Of a stretch of DNA of 64,000 nucleotides, positions 35,225 through 46,754 are shown in pieces. How positions within the stretch are numbered: position 1 is the stretch's first letter; the number at the start of each line of letters is the position of its first letter. The translations under genes were made by a program, and so were the position numbers. The notes beneath the pieces were generated by a model. That model made no database searches. It saw only the letters and a program-made list of their open reading frames with translations, and was not told the DNA's origin. Source of the DNA: Paramecium sonneborni (Eukaryota > Ciliophora > Oligohymenophorea > Peniculida > Parameciidae); NCBI GenBank assembly GCA_905182985.1, contig CAJJDN010000082.1:308914-372913 (forward strand). The letters run 5' to 3'.

Positions 35225-35812
35225 TCAATTTGAGGACTCAAGATCAGGGGTATTAGAGAATTTATTTAATATTCGTTTATTGATAACATTCAATCTCTTT
35301 TATTTCTGGTCTAACTTTTATTTAGTTGTATTATGTATTCTTCCCATTTAATATGGATCTTCAAGAACTCTAGTACTCAAAGTAGGTAATGAAATATCGT
35401 TTGAATTATGCAAATGAATTTTCTAAGGAAATACCTTAGGTGATGGAGTTTGATTGTTTTTTCTTCTCTTTTTTTTAGGTAGAACTGGTATCTTATCATA
35501 ATTATGAACCGGAAGCAATCTAGCAGGATCTTTGATATGTCCAAGTCTAATCATCATAAACATTTTTTTCCTTTCTAATTCTTCCATATAACCAAAATCT
35601 AAATCATTTATTTGTTGAACTACTGGTGATCTTTGTGATCTATCAATTTTTATTAACGGTTTTGATCGGACTGCTTCTAATATAGATGGTGATGAAGGAG
35701 GAGAAAAGTGATTTTTTTTGAGTTTTTAAGAAATATCTTTCTTGATCAATGACAATAATCTTTAACCTGCTAAATTGGTTCTTTATTTTGTATTCTCTAT
35801 CGATACGTCCAT
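35225..35812 (-). CDS. Hypothetical basic protein (195 aa)
   Basis: Single exon from ATG (complement of 35810-35812, MDVSIENTKQRTNLAGQRLL) to TGA (complement of 35225-35227). It is Ser/Pro/Lys/Arg-rich with a basic run PKKKRRKNN (nuclear-localisation-like) and an ordered-looking middle, YMEELERKKMFMMIRLGHI. No catalytic motif or TM. Divergent from the OSBP gene by about 205 bp. Function unknown. Confidence 0.6.
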
Positions 35813-36017
35813 TAATTTAATGAAATAATAATATAGTGTGATATTACCTATTAGTGCTGAAGTAAACTTTTTGCGCATCCTATTTAGAGTTTCTAAAAGG
35901 GAAGCAAATTTGTAGACTATTTGATTGACTTCGATCTGAGTAAGCAAAACTAGTAAAAGGTTGAATTAGTATCATAGGTTTGATATTGATATTATAAGTT
36001 AGTCACCCATTGTTAAA

Positions 36018-39000
36018 ATGTATATACTCTCTAATTATTTACCAGAATTTCTCTCATAATTAACTAATCAGAAACAAATTCAAATTTAAGAGCGTAAGAC
36101 ATCATATGAAAATTGTGAACAGAGAATATTTAATGTAGTTTAATTTTCTGGGATTGAGGTGGCTATAATTGGCAAAATAGCTCCTAATCCAAATAGAGCT
36201 GCTTAAGTCATTGATGTTGTTACAGAAGAATTAGATTATTTTAAGGGATATGAAAAAGATGTCGAGAGAAAATTAAGAGATAATTTTGGCATTTTAGAGA
36301 AGAATAATTGGTAAAGATTCTGTCCAAACATTGTTGCAATTAATTTAAGTGTTGAAATCAATATCTATCAATATGGCGAAGAATCAAATGCAATTTCATA
36401 ATTCTTAACAGAAATAATAAGAAAATACATTTTGTACTTTTATAAGTCAATGCTACTAACTTATAATGTTTGGCAGAGTGTAAATGATTCTGAATTGTTT
36501 AAGATGAATAAATCAGTTTTATTACAATAATAATAAGTGAAGTTGAATCTATATCAATAAATAACTTCTCTCAAAGATCTATAAAAGACTTCTTATAAAG
36601 AGTATTGTATTATAATAAAAATAGATTAAAGAAAAAGTACTTCAAAAACTATCCTAATCTATCTTAATCAACATTTTCCACTCCTGGAAAATAATCATCA
36701 GTTATTTTAACAAGCTCCTAAACTCCAACCAAAACTCCTTAATTATCAAGAAAGAAAGCAGGAATGATTTATAAAAGGGGAGATGGCCCCATAGATTATA
36801 ATTGGAATCAAAGATATCTAGTATTGGATGGATAAACATTGATATATTTTAAAGATAGAAATGATAAAGTACCTAGAGGTGCCATAAATTTAAGGGAAGC
36901 ATATATATCTCAAATGTCTAGTTTAGATGATAGAGAACATTGTTTTTATATTGAAGTGGAGGCTTAGAATAATAAGCAATTTTATTTCAGCGGAGAAAAT
37001 TTGGATGAAACTGAATAATGGCGTGAAGAAATCTCTTAAGCTACAACAGCAGTAATTTCAACAGAATAAAGACCTTCTTTTGCAGTTACAAATACATATT
37101 TATTGACTGATACACTACCTACAGAGTTATCTAAATATAAAATTTTAACAATGCTTGATGACTTATAATAACAATGGTAATTTCGTAAATTTAGGAATGG
37201 AGTGAAAATTTACGAAAATCCTATTTAAAATAAAAGTAATATGAATTGGAAATTGTATTTAATTTTGTGCCTTGCATTTTGTATTAGCGTATATTTGAAA
37301 CCAAATTGGCTACNGTTTAATTTTCTGGGATTGAGGTGGCTATAATTGGCAAAATAGCTCCTAATCCAAATAGAGCTGCTTAAGTCATTGATGTTGTTAC
37401 AGAAGAATTAGATTATTTTAAGGGATATGAAAAAGATGTCGAGAGAAAATTAAGAGATAATTTTGGCATTTTAGAGAAGAATAATTGGTAAAGATTCTGT
37501 CCAAACATTGTTGCAATTAATTTAAGTGTTGAAATCAATATCTATCAATATGGCGAAGAATCAAATGCAATTTCATAATTCTTAACAGAAATAATAAGAA
37601 AATACATTTTGTACTTTTATAAGTCAATGCTACTAACTTATAATGTTTGGCAGAGTGTAAATGATTCTGAATTGTTTAAGATGAATAAATCAGTTTTATT
37701 ACAATAATAATAAGTGAAGTTGAATCTATATCAATAAATAACTTCTCTCAAAGATCTATAAAAGACTTCTTATAAAGAGTATTGTATTATAATAAAAATA
37801 GATTAAAGAAAAAGTACTTCAAAAACTATCCTAATCTATCTTAATCAACATTTTCCACTCCTGGAAAATAATCATCAGTTATTTTAACAAGCTCCTAAAC
37901 TCCAACCAAAACTCCTTAATTATCAAGAAAGAAAGCAGGAATGATTTATAAAAGGGGAGATGGCCCCATAGATTATAATTGGAATCAAAGATATCTAGTA
38001 TTGGATGGATAAACATTGATATATTTTAAAGATAGAAATGATAAAGTACCTAGAGGTGCCATAAATTTAAGGGAAGCATATATATCTCAAATGTCTAGTT
38101 TAGATGATAGAGAACATTGTTTTTATATTGAAGTGGAGGCTTAGAATAATAAGCAATTTTATTTCAGCGGAGAAAATTTGGATGAAACTGAATAATGGCG
38201 TGAAGAAATCTCTTAAGCTACAACAGCAGTAATTTCAACAGAATAAAGACCTTCTTTTGCAGTTACAAATACATATTTATTGACTGATACACTACCTACA
38301 GAGTTATCTAAATATAAAATTTTAACAATGCTTGATGACTTATAATAACAATGGTAATTTCGTAAATTTAGGAATGGAGTGAAAATTTACGAAAATCCTA
38401 TTTAAAATAAAAGTAATATGAATTGGAAATTGTATTTAATTTTGTGCCTTGCATTTTGTATTAGCGTATATTTGAAACCAAATTGGCTACCTTTTTTGAT
38501 GGCTATTTTGGTTGCAGGATTATCTGCTTGTTACTTTAAAAAACAGCAAGCCTAGACAATACGTGTTTATGGGAGAATGGTTTGTGATATAGATTCTTCT
38601 AAAGCATTTAGAATAATTAAGAATTTAAAATTCAAGAAAGTTTTGGATAGCAATTTTGTATAAATTAATAAAATAAAGGACAATAAGGATGTAGAATTTA
38701 GTGTAAGTTAATTAATTAATATTAGAAAAGAGCGAAAGTGCATTTTATAATCCATCCTATAAGATAAAAATAAGTAGTATCAAAGCCAATAATAATTCAG
38801 ATGAATTTATTGAGATATCGATTTATCATAAACAATGGTAGTTCATTTATTGTGGATATATTGACATCTGATAATAATAAGTTTAATATGTTTGAAGCCT
38901 ATGAGATTTAAAGAATTCCTAAAGTATCAGGGAAAGGATTAGTGAATTATTATTGCGAGATAGGTTGTTCCAGAATAACTACTGAATTAGTAATTAGAAT

Positions 39001-41794
39001 CATTAATAAATTTAGGAAAAATATCTATATAATAAAGCAGAGAATTTAAGTTTAATTTCATAAACTATAGATGAAGAAAGGTTTCATTAATTTTAACAGT
39101 CCATTGTTAGTGACCTTTCATCCACATATATAAAATAGAAATCAAGATCTATTGCTGGATTTGATGAATAAATAGGTTCAATTGGTTAATTGAAGAATGG
39201 ACAACAATTAAAAAGTAAAAGATTAGAAGANCTTCAAAAACTATCCTAATCTATCTTAATCAACATTTTCCACTCCTGGAAAATAATCATCAGTTATTTT
39301 AACAAGCTCCTAAACTCCAACCAAAACTCCTTAATTATCAAGAAAGAAAGCAGGAATGATTTATAAAAGGGGAGATGGCCCCATAGATTATAATTGGAAT
39401 CAAAGATATCTAGTATTGGATGGATAAACATTGATATATTTTAAAGATAGAAATGATAAAGTACCTAGAGGTGCCATAAATTTAAGGGAAGCATATATAT
39501 CTCAAATGTCTAGTTTAGATGATAGAGAACATTGTTTTTATATTGAAGTGGAGGCTTAGAATAATAAGCAATTTTATTTCAGCGGAGAAAATTTGGATGA
39601 AACTGAATAATGGCGTGAAGAAATCTCTTAAGCTACAACAGCAGTAATTTCAACAGAATAAAGACCTTCTTTTGCAGTTACAAATACATATTTATTGACT
39701 GATACACTACCTACAGAGTTATCTAAATATAAAATTTTAACAATGCTTGATGACTTATAATAACAATGGTAATTTCGTAAATTTAGGAATGGAGTGAAAA
39801 TTTACGAAAATCCTATTTAAAATAAAAGTAATATGAATTGGAAATTGTATTTAATTTTGTGCCTTGCATTTTGTATTAGCGTATATTTGAAACCAAATTG
39901 GCTACCTTTTTTGATGGCTATTTTGGTTGCAGGATTATCTGCTTGTTACTTTAAAAAACAGCAAGCCTAGACAATACGTGTTTATGGGAGAATGGTTTGT
40001 GATATAGATTCTTCTAAAGCATTTAGAATAATTAAGAATTTAAAATTCAAGAAAGTTTTGGATAGCAATTTTGTATAAATTAATAAAATAAAGGACAATA
40101 AGGATGTAGAATTTAGTGTAAGTTAATTAATTAATATTAGAAAAGAGCGAAAGTGCATTTTATAATCCATCCTATAAGATAAAAATAAGTAGTATCAAAG
40201 CCAATAATAATTCAGATGAATTTATTGAGATATCGATTTATCATAAACAATGGTAGTTCATTTATTGTGGATATATTGACATCTGATAATAATAAGTTTA
40301 ATATGTTTGAAGCCTATGAGATTTAAAGAATTCCTAAAGTATCAGGGAAAGGATTAGTGAATTATTATTGCGAGATAGGTTGTTCCAGAATAACTACTGA
40401 ATTAGTAATTAGAATCATTAATAAATTTAGGAAAAATATCTATATAATAAAGCAGAGAATTTAAGTTTAATTTCATAAACTATAGATGAAGAAAGGTTTC
40501 ATTAATTTTAACAGTCCATTGTTAGTGACCTTTCATCCACATATATAAAATAGAAATCAAGATCTATTGCTGGATTTGATGAATAAATAGGTTCAATTGG
40601 TTAATTGAAGAATGGACAACAATTAAAAAGTAAAAGATTAGAAGAACGAATTCCTGGATATAGAAGATTCAAAGAAGGAGGAATAGAATGTTTTAATAAG
40701 GAAGAAATAAAAGCTTAAGATGGGTTAGTATTAGATTTGATGAGATCGGCAGGAAGATAATTATTTGAAGGTCGAAATATAATTTCATTTTCACTTCCTG
40801 TTCGTATTTTTGAACCAAGATCTATGATTGAGCGAATATGTGATTATTGGGGTTTTATGCCTATTTATATGGAATATGCATTAGGATAATAGGATGAGAA
40901 AGAGAGATTCAAATTGGTTGTTACAATGATAATAGCTGGCTTATACAATGGAGGTAGATAAAAGAAGCCATTCAATCCAATTTTAGGAGAAACATTTTAA
41001 GGTTCATGGTAAGATGGGTCATCAATTTGTATTGAACATACCAGTCATCATCCTCCTATTTCAAATTTCTATATTGAACATTTTAGAAAAAAATATAGAT
41101 TTTATGGTCATTTTGAATATTAGGCTGCTCTAAGATATAATGCAGTTATTGGACATCAAGTTGGAGAGAATGTTGTTGAATTTACTGATGGATAGAGAAT
41201 TACATTTAGTATGCCACCAGTTAAAGTAAGTGGTTTGATCTATGGTTCAAGATTGTTAGAATGGTATGGTAGTATCAAATTTGTTGATTAAAAATATGAT
41301 ATGGTTTGTGATATTAAGTTTTCTGAAGGTGCAGGTATGTTAATTGGTAGAAATTAAAAACCAACTGATTACTTTGAGTAATTTATTTATATTTTATTTT
41401 TAGGGGTACTTTGTTTTAGCATAACAAAGTCATATCTAAAGTAGAAGGTTCATGGTTAGAATCAATTAGTTGGGATGGAATCAAATATTGGGATATTGAA
41501 AAGATAGATCCAGCCTATATCATTAAAAGTGAATCCCCCTTACCCAGTGATTGCAGATTCAGAACAGATCTTATTGAATTATCTAATAATAATTTAGATA
41601 GTGCATAAGAGTATAATTATTAAAACTAATCTATAGGGAAAAAACTAGACTTGAAATCATTTAGAGAAGAGATCGAAAACTAAGGCAAGATTATAAAAAT
41701 ATCAAGTAGAAATGAATATGATATTATTATTAAGTTAAATTATTCCATTTTTATGTTTCAATTCATAATAAATTTATTTTAATTTATGTATTGA
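36018..41794 (+). CDS. Oxysterol-binding-protein-related protein with PH and START-like regions (assembly-disrupted)
   Basis: A helical N-terminal region (BAR-like, about 230 residues) is followed by a PH domain (RKKAGMIYKRGDG.., RYLVLDGQTLIYFKD, ETEQWREEI). Next come a hydrophobic hairpin near NWKLYLILCLAFCISVYL, a START-like stretch (GRMVCDIDSSKAFRIIKN.., KDVEFSV), and a C-terminal OSBP domain with SICIEHTSHHPPISNF, NPILGETF and a final SDCRFRTD. It would move sterols or phosphoinositides between membranes. Introns include about 36607-36629 (23 nt) and 41378-41403 (26 nt, TAG); at least one more, near 40150-40260, is unresolved. As written the gene contains two false duplications (37314-38490 and 39231-40645) that must be collapsed. 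Stop TGA 41792-41794. Confidence 0.8.
36138..37313. repeat. Assembly overlap A, first copy
   Basis: This 1176-bp stretch of the OSBP-like gene recurs at 37315-38490, identical by eye. It ends at a single N (37314). Most simply an unmerged contig end. Confidence 0.9.
37314..37314. other. Assembly gap (single N)
   Basis: An N sits exactly at the junction where the sequence restarts 1176 bp back. Confidence 0.95.
37315..38490. repeat. Assembly overlap A, second copy
   Basis: Identical by eye to 36138-37313. The sequence then continues past the first copy's end into new gene sequence. Confidence 0.9.
37817..39230. repeat. Assembly overlap B, first copy
   Basis: This 1414-bp stretch recurs at 39232-40645, identical by eye. 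It ends at the second single N (39231). Confidence 0.9.
39231..39231. other. Assembly gap (single N)
   Basis: The second N marks a restart 1414 bp back in the same gene. Confidence 0.95.
39232..40645. repeat. Assembly overlap B, second copy
   Basis: Identical by eye to 37817-39230. The sequence continues afterwards into the OSBP domain. Confidence 0.9.
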
Positions 41795-41818
41795 TTTTTT
41801 TATAAATAAAACCAGAAA

Positions 41819-42871
41819 TCAAAACAATGGTATGTAATATTCAATTTATTACACTATAAAATTTGGTTACTTCCATACAAAATCATGATTACAAATACCG
41901 GGGCATTCAACATAAGTGCTTATTTAATTGCCTAAGAGAGACTAATCTTATGCTAATTCAAGAGAAGCATTCATTGAACATTAATAATATTGACAATTTG
42001 AATCTGTTAAATTTCTATCAGCACAGGTAATAGATTGATTTGAAGCAGTGATAACAATAATTGGCTTATTAATCATTGATGATGGATTTATAATTGAAGC
42101 TTACATACATGATTCATTACATTCTTCCACTTCAGATGCAGATCCTAAAGATTATGAATACCAATTTCTTGTTGTAGTTATTTACCAGTTCACCCAATCT
42201 TATAAATTTGGTGGTTCGAATCCTGAACTAGACATAAAAAATGGTGTTTCTATATATAATGGCCATAAAGAGGCCATAGTTTAAATAAGGGGTTATTTTG
42301 ATAATTGTTCTGCATAAACTTAATTTGCAGTTTAATTTTAACATACTCCTACTAAATAGAACCAATTCATCACAGGTACTGAATCTAATAAGATAATTCC
42401 TTAAATGCTAACCATATATTGAGCATAATATCGACATAGTTAACCTCCAACAGAGTGACCAACACAAACTATTGAATTTGGTATTGATGTATTAAACCCT
42501 ACTTTATCCATCACTTATTAAGCAATTATCATTGTATTTTCAGAGCTTTAAGGTGCTGCTGCTTACCAACTCATTCCATAACCAGCCCTATCATAACTAC
42601 AAACTCTGTAATTTTAGGATAGTTGACTTTGAATTTCATAAAAATCAACTCCACTAGAACCTCCTCCAGCTTCTAGAATTATTTATGGTAAATTCTTCAA
42701 TCCAGTACAATAAGTTCTGATTTTTACATCCTCACCTTAACTTTTAACAACATAATATTCTTCACCATCTCCCAAACTACCTGGATGATTAGCTTCATGA
42801 ATTATCTAACATGTATTCAAAATAACTAATAAAAGCACAAAACAATATAGAATGTACAATAAAGCAATCAT
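41819..42871 (-). CDS. Alpha/beta hydrolase (lipase/esterase-like), secreted or membrane-anchored
   Basis: Intron-free frame from ATG (complement of 42869-42871) to TGA (complement of 41819-41821), 350 aa. A hydrophobic N-terminus MIALLYILYCFVLLLVIL is followed by the oxyanion-type ILEAGGGSSGVDFY, a YDRAGYGMS segment, the nucleophile elbow VCVGHSVGGQLCRYYA (GHSVG), LLDSVPVMNW, and later KPIIVITASNQS with a downstream His candidate (GICNHDFVW). Cysteines in the C-terminal half suggest an extracytoplasmic location. Ends 24 bp from the convergent OSBP stop. The frame is open upstream into the tetraspan region at 42872-43375, so it may be longer. Confidence 0.85.
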
Positions 42872-43375
42872 ACATTTTGATTTTTTTTTTTCAGAGCTTT
42901 AGTTTTCTGTTTACGATATTTATTGTGTCAAATTGACATTAAATTCTTATTCTCTCTCTTTTTTCTAAAATCTCTATAGAATCCATATTGCAAATTCAAA
43001 ACCTCCAATAATAAATGTAAATAAGCAAATGAAAGCTGCTAGAATGTTGGCAACAGGATTTATGAACCAACATATAAAATCTATAAATGAAAGTATTGCT
43101 ATTCCAGCTACAATAATTTCTAATCCTATTTCATATGAGGCTCCTTTTCTTTGATACAAAATATCATTTAATCTTAATATTAAGCATATTTAGACAAAAA
43201 TGCAGAAGATTAATTCTATAAAAGTACTTGCTGGACAAGATTTAGTCAATCTTGCATAAGGAGTTATCATGTTCACTAGAAAAACAATACAAAGACTGCC
43301 AGTAATAACTAATAATACAATTGTTCCCAATTTTATCCAATGAGCATGCTTTGCTTCTTGAATGATTCTTAACAT
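42872..43375 (-). CDS. Four-TM region, in frame with the hydrolase
   Basis: ATG (complement of 43373-43375, MLRIIQEAKHAHWIKLGTIV) opens a frame with four hydrophobic helices (IVLLVITGSLCIVFLV, FIELIFCIFVQICLIL, IIVAGIAILSFIDFICWF, NILAAFICLFTFIIGGFEFA) and a charged tail (QRFQKKEREQEF). No TGA separates it from the hydrolase ATG at 42871. Read literally, the two form one 518-aa protein. An 11-A run just before the hydrolase Met (near 42881) could hide an indel that would separate them. The N-terminal part resembles tetraspan/MARVEL-like proteins only in topology. Confidence 0.6.
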
Positions 43376-44299
43376 TTTTTGTGATAATTTAATGTGGAAA
43401 TCACAAATACACTTATAAATTATTCAAAATTCCATATTATCTAAAATCTATATTTCTAAGCAATCTATGGAATTAAAGCATCTATTCTGTTTATATTTTT
43501 CATACTTATAATAGTTAATCAATATTTCTTTTTAAGAATAAAAAAAACTGATTTATATCGAATTTTTATGTTCATCTATTACACGTATTCGATGTGTATC
43601 CACTTAACTCAAAGTGATTTATTTGAATTTTAAAATATTCTAAAATAGATGGAAAAATTCTGAAATAATTTTTTTGTATATAGAGCTGTAAAATAGAAAA
43701 ATAAAATATTATAAAGATTAATACTTTCAAAAACATTAAAAATACCAAAAAAATTTGTTGTTCAGCAAAATTATTAACGTTGAAGCATTCAAAGGTTGGT
43801 AATTAAGAATAAAAGCTTTAAATTAGAAACTTTCATATTAAAATAAATCATTCAATGATGGAAAAGTCATAACTTTAAATATTATAAGCAGGATAACGAA
43901 AATGAGTTTAAAAGAAAGAATTTATTTAAATAACAATTATAAAATTTAATTAATACTTATTAATATTTTAAAATGTATTATTTAATTGATCATTTATATT
44001 CTAAATGATTTAATAAAAATATTGATTGATATTGAATGTTAACTTATCAAAAAAATGTTCAAAAAAATATGTCCACATTTTTTAAGGATTTCATTAAAAA
44101 TTAAATTTCATTCCTATTTTCCAAAAGTCCATCTTAAAGAATTTATATCAATACTTTTTAGATTATGTCTAAAAATAAAAATGATTCTAAAAAATCACTT
44201 ACTCATAAATTTACTCTAATTTTTAAGGTTTATATTACAATTATGTTATTATTTTTATCAAATGCTAAAAAATTGAATTGCTACTAAATATTATATAAA
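43376..44299. other. Intergenic, AT-rich, no gene seen
   Basis: About 920 bp with short frames only. It lies upstream of the tetraspan region and downstream of the PP2C gene. No repeat or RNA signature recognised. Confidence 0.5.
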
Positions 44300-45205
44300 T
44301 CAGATTTGTATTTTCAAACACAGAATAGAAACATTGTCTTTTGTTTATCTTTTTTGTGCTATTTTCTACAAAAACTTAGTGACTTCATCAGCTGATTCTT
44401 TATATCTAATGAACTATAATAATTCCTAGAATAAATGATTTGATAAATTGATACCTATTCAGTTACAACATCCCATAAGCCATCAGATGCTACAACTACC
44501 CATTTATGAGAAAGTCTCAACTCTATTCTAACTTAATCAGGAGTACAAATCAATCCATATTAAGTAAAAGTGTGATCCCCAAAAGCTCTTGATATAGCTA
44601 AAATTCCATTCAATCGATCCATTAATATAGTTCCCTAATGCTATTGAATGCGTGCTCTCTCTATCTAATTATTAGGCTTGTGGTCTGTCGTTAATGGGAT
44701 AACTGAATCTCCAAATAGAAATGCTCTAGAATCTCCAACATTTGCAAAATATAAGACCCTTTTGGCTCCTTCTAGTCTCATCAATCCTATACTAGCTGTA
44801 GAGCCAATTTCATTTGAATTACATTCTTATTTAACCAATTCATTGACCTTAAAATGAATTATGTTATACTTTATCAAATGTATCCAAAAGTAATTTATCA
44901 AATGGTCTTTATTTTTGCTTATGTAACTGAAGAAAAACCTTAACATAGTTAATGAATGTTAAACTTTAGGGAAGTTCGTTGATACAAACTTAGCAACAGT
45001 TTATCCTCCATGTCCATCCATGATGCCAAATAAAATAGATTGACTTCCATCTTCTAAAATGTTGTCCTTGATAAAATAAACTATATGAAATTCAGTCCAT
45101 ACAATCCTCCATTTGTTATCTGTATGGCAAATTAATCTCTTCATCATAAGCATATTCTTTTGCACCGATTGCCTTTGGAATATACACACTTTAGTTAGTA
45201 TACAT
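44300..45205 (-). CDS. PP2C-family protein phosphatase
   Basis: Metal-dependent Ser/Thr phosphatase. Motifs in order: YRQQMED (motif 1), LFGIMDGHGG (metal-binding Asp/Gly), NEIGSTASIGLM, LYFANVGDSRAFL, VIPLTTDHKP, AISRAFGDH, WVVVASDGLWDVV (metal Asp) and KDNVSILCLK at the end. All key acidic residues are present. Introns are 45081-45102 (22 nt, TAG), 44848-44869 (22 nt, AAG) and 44424-44452 (29 nt, TAG). One further frame change around 44930-44990 was not resolved; the spliced length is off by 2 mod 3. Start is the complement of 45203-45205, only 7 bp from the divergent transporter ATG. Confidence 0.88.
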
Positions 45206-45212
45206 TATTTTA

Positions 45213-46727
45213 ATGAATAAATTATTGCTTATAATTCTAAATTGTTGTTTGGGTAGTTTTTTCATGGGATTCTGTTTGGGTCAGATGAACGTTATAAGTT
45301 CAGATGTTTACAATGTATATAAAATTGATGATACTTTTACAAAAGGCCTAATGCAATGTAAATTTTTATCCGTTTTCATTCAGCACTTCTAACAATTGGG
45401 GGAGGTTTAGGATCCATATCAGCATCAATATTGATGGGATTATTTTCAAGAAGAAAGAGTCTCCAAATAACTGATCTTTTCGGAACGATGGCTATATTAA
45501 TATCATTCATGGATGAAAGCAAATATGCGCTTTTGACATCTCGTTTCTTTGTAGGTGTTGTATTAGGACTTAATGGAGTTCTAGTCCCAGTATATATTAA
45601 TGAGATGTCACCTAAAGAGAAAGCAGGATTTCTGGGAACAATGAATCAATTGTGTATAACCTTAGGAATCCTGACTACTTTTTTAATGTCTTACTTTTAA
45701 GATGTGACATTACCTATTCCATTTTACAAAATGATGCTTTATATACCTATTATACCTTGTATATTAAGAGCTTGTGCATTGTCTTCTATTTTTAAATATG
45801 AAACGCCAGCATATTGTGCAAAAAATCATTTAAAGTATCAATTAATTTCAATCAAAGCTAGTAATTACAAAAAGTTGTAGAAATGATCTACTAAGAGAAA
45901 GCAGAAAAAATGTATGAACAATTTTAATCATAATAAAAATCTACAGAAAGAAGAATTACACTTAATTAGTTATTTTCATAAAAGTATAAATAACGATTGT
46001 TTATTGGGATTTCTTTGGCCTCTTTACAACAGTTAGGAGGCATAAATGGCATAATGTTTTATTCTTCTTCAATATTTGATTAAGTAAGTATAGAGTTGCA
46101 TTTAAATTAGGTGACTGGATAAGCATCTTAAAAAGTCTTTTATTTGAATTTAATAGTGGGTTTTATTGGAGTATTTACAGCACTGCTAGCTACAATAATA
46201 ATAGAATAATTTGGAAGGTATTTATTAATACTTAATTAAAATAAGAAAGCCAATTTTAAAATATGGAACTCTTTGGTGTTTTATTAGTTTATTAATGTTA
46301 ACATTTTTAATGTCTAATAGCATAGGGAATACAACATTTGGAAAATACTCAATAATTATTAGTATATTTTCGTATCTGTTTGGATTTGGTTTTTCTTTAG
46401 GTCCATTACTATTTATTTATTTAACTGAAATATTACCAGATTTAGGAATTAGTGCAAGTGGATTAATGAATTGGATGTCTGGAGGATTAGTAGCATAGAT
46501 GTTCCCAGTAATTGCTTCCTACGATATATCTTATTGTTTTGCCTTATTTTCGATATTTAATTTAATAGCGTATAAATAAATTTAATTAAAAAAGATACTT
46601 GATCATCTAAAACAAAGTGGTTGAAACAAAAGGATTAGACAAAGAAACTGTAGATAAATATTTTGAAAACTAAAAGTTTGATTACATACCTTATTAGGAG
46701 GCTTACCAAGAAGAAAGATTTCGTTGA
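45213..46727 (+). CDS. MFS sugar-transporter-family protein
   Basis: About 12 hydrophobic helices with sugar-porter signatures: SRFFVGVVLGLNGVLVPVYI (RxxxGxxxG..VP.Y), NEMSPKEKAGFLGTMNQLCI (E..P...RG...), QQLGGINGIMFYSSSIF (helix 7 sugar-binding QQ..G.N...YY) and C-terminal VVETKGLDKETV (PETKG). Introns include 45358-45383 (26 nt, CAG) and 46570-46594 (25 nt, GTA..AAG), which joins FNLIA to YLIIQNKVVETKG. At least one more lies in the central loop (about 45870-45960) and one near 46084-46120. The gene likely imports hexose or a related solute. Flanked by PP2C genes on both sides. Confidence 0.85.
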
Positions 46728-46754
46728 AATAGAAATTGGATGAATCATTGTCAA

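Noticed and set aside
35053..35256. 67-aa plus-strand frame upstream of the EBP gene
   Set aside because: Mostly Ile/Leu/Asn with no motif, partly antisense to the basic-protein gene ending at 35225; not supported.
36138..40645. True tandem triplication of part of the OSBP-like gene
   Set aside because: Copies are identical by eye and each junction is a single N; unmerged assembly overlaps explain this better than biology.
42205..42230. tRNA T-loop-like string (ggttcgaatcc)
   Set aside because: It lies inside the coding sequence of the alpha/beta hydrolase and no cloverleaf arms flank it. No tRNA was recognised in the window.
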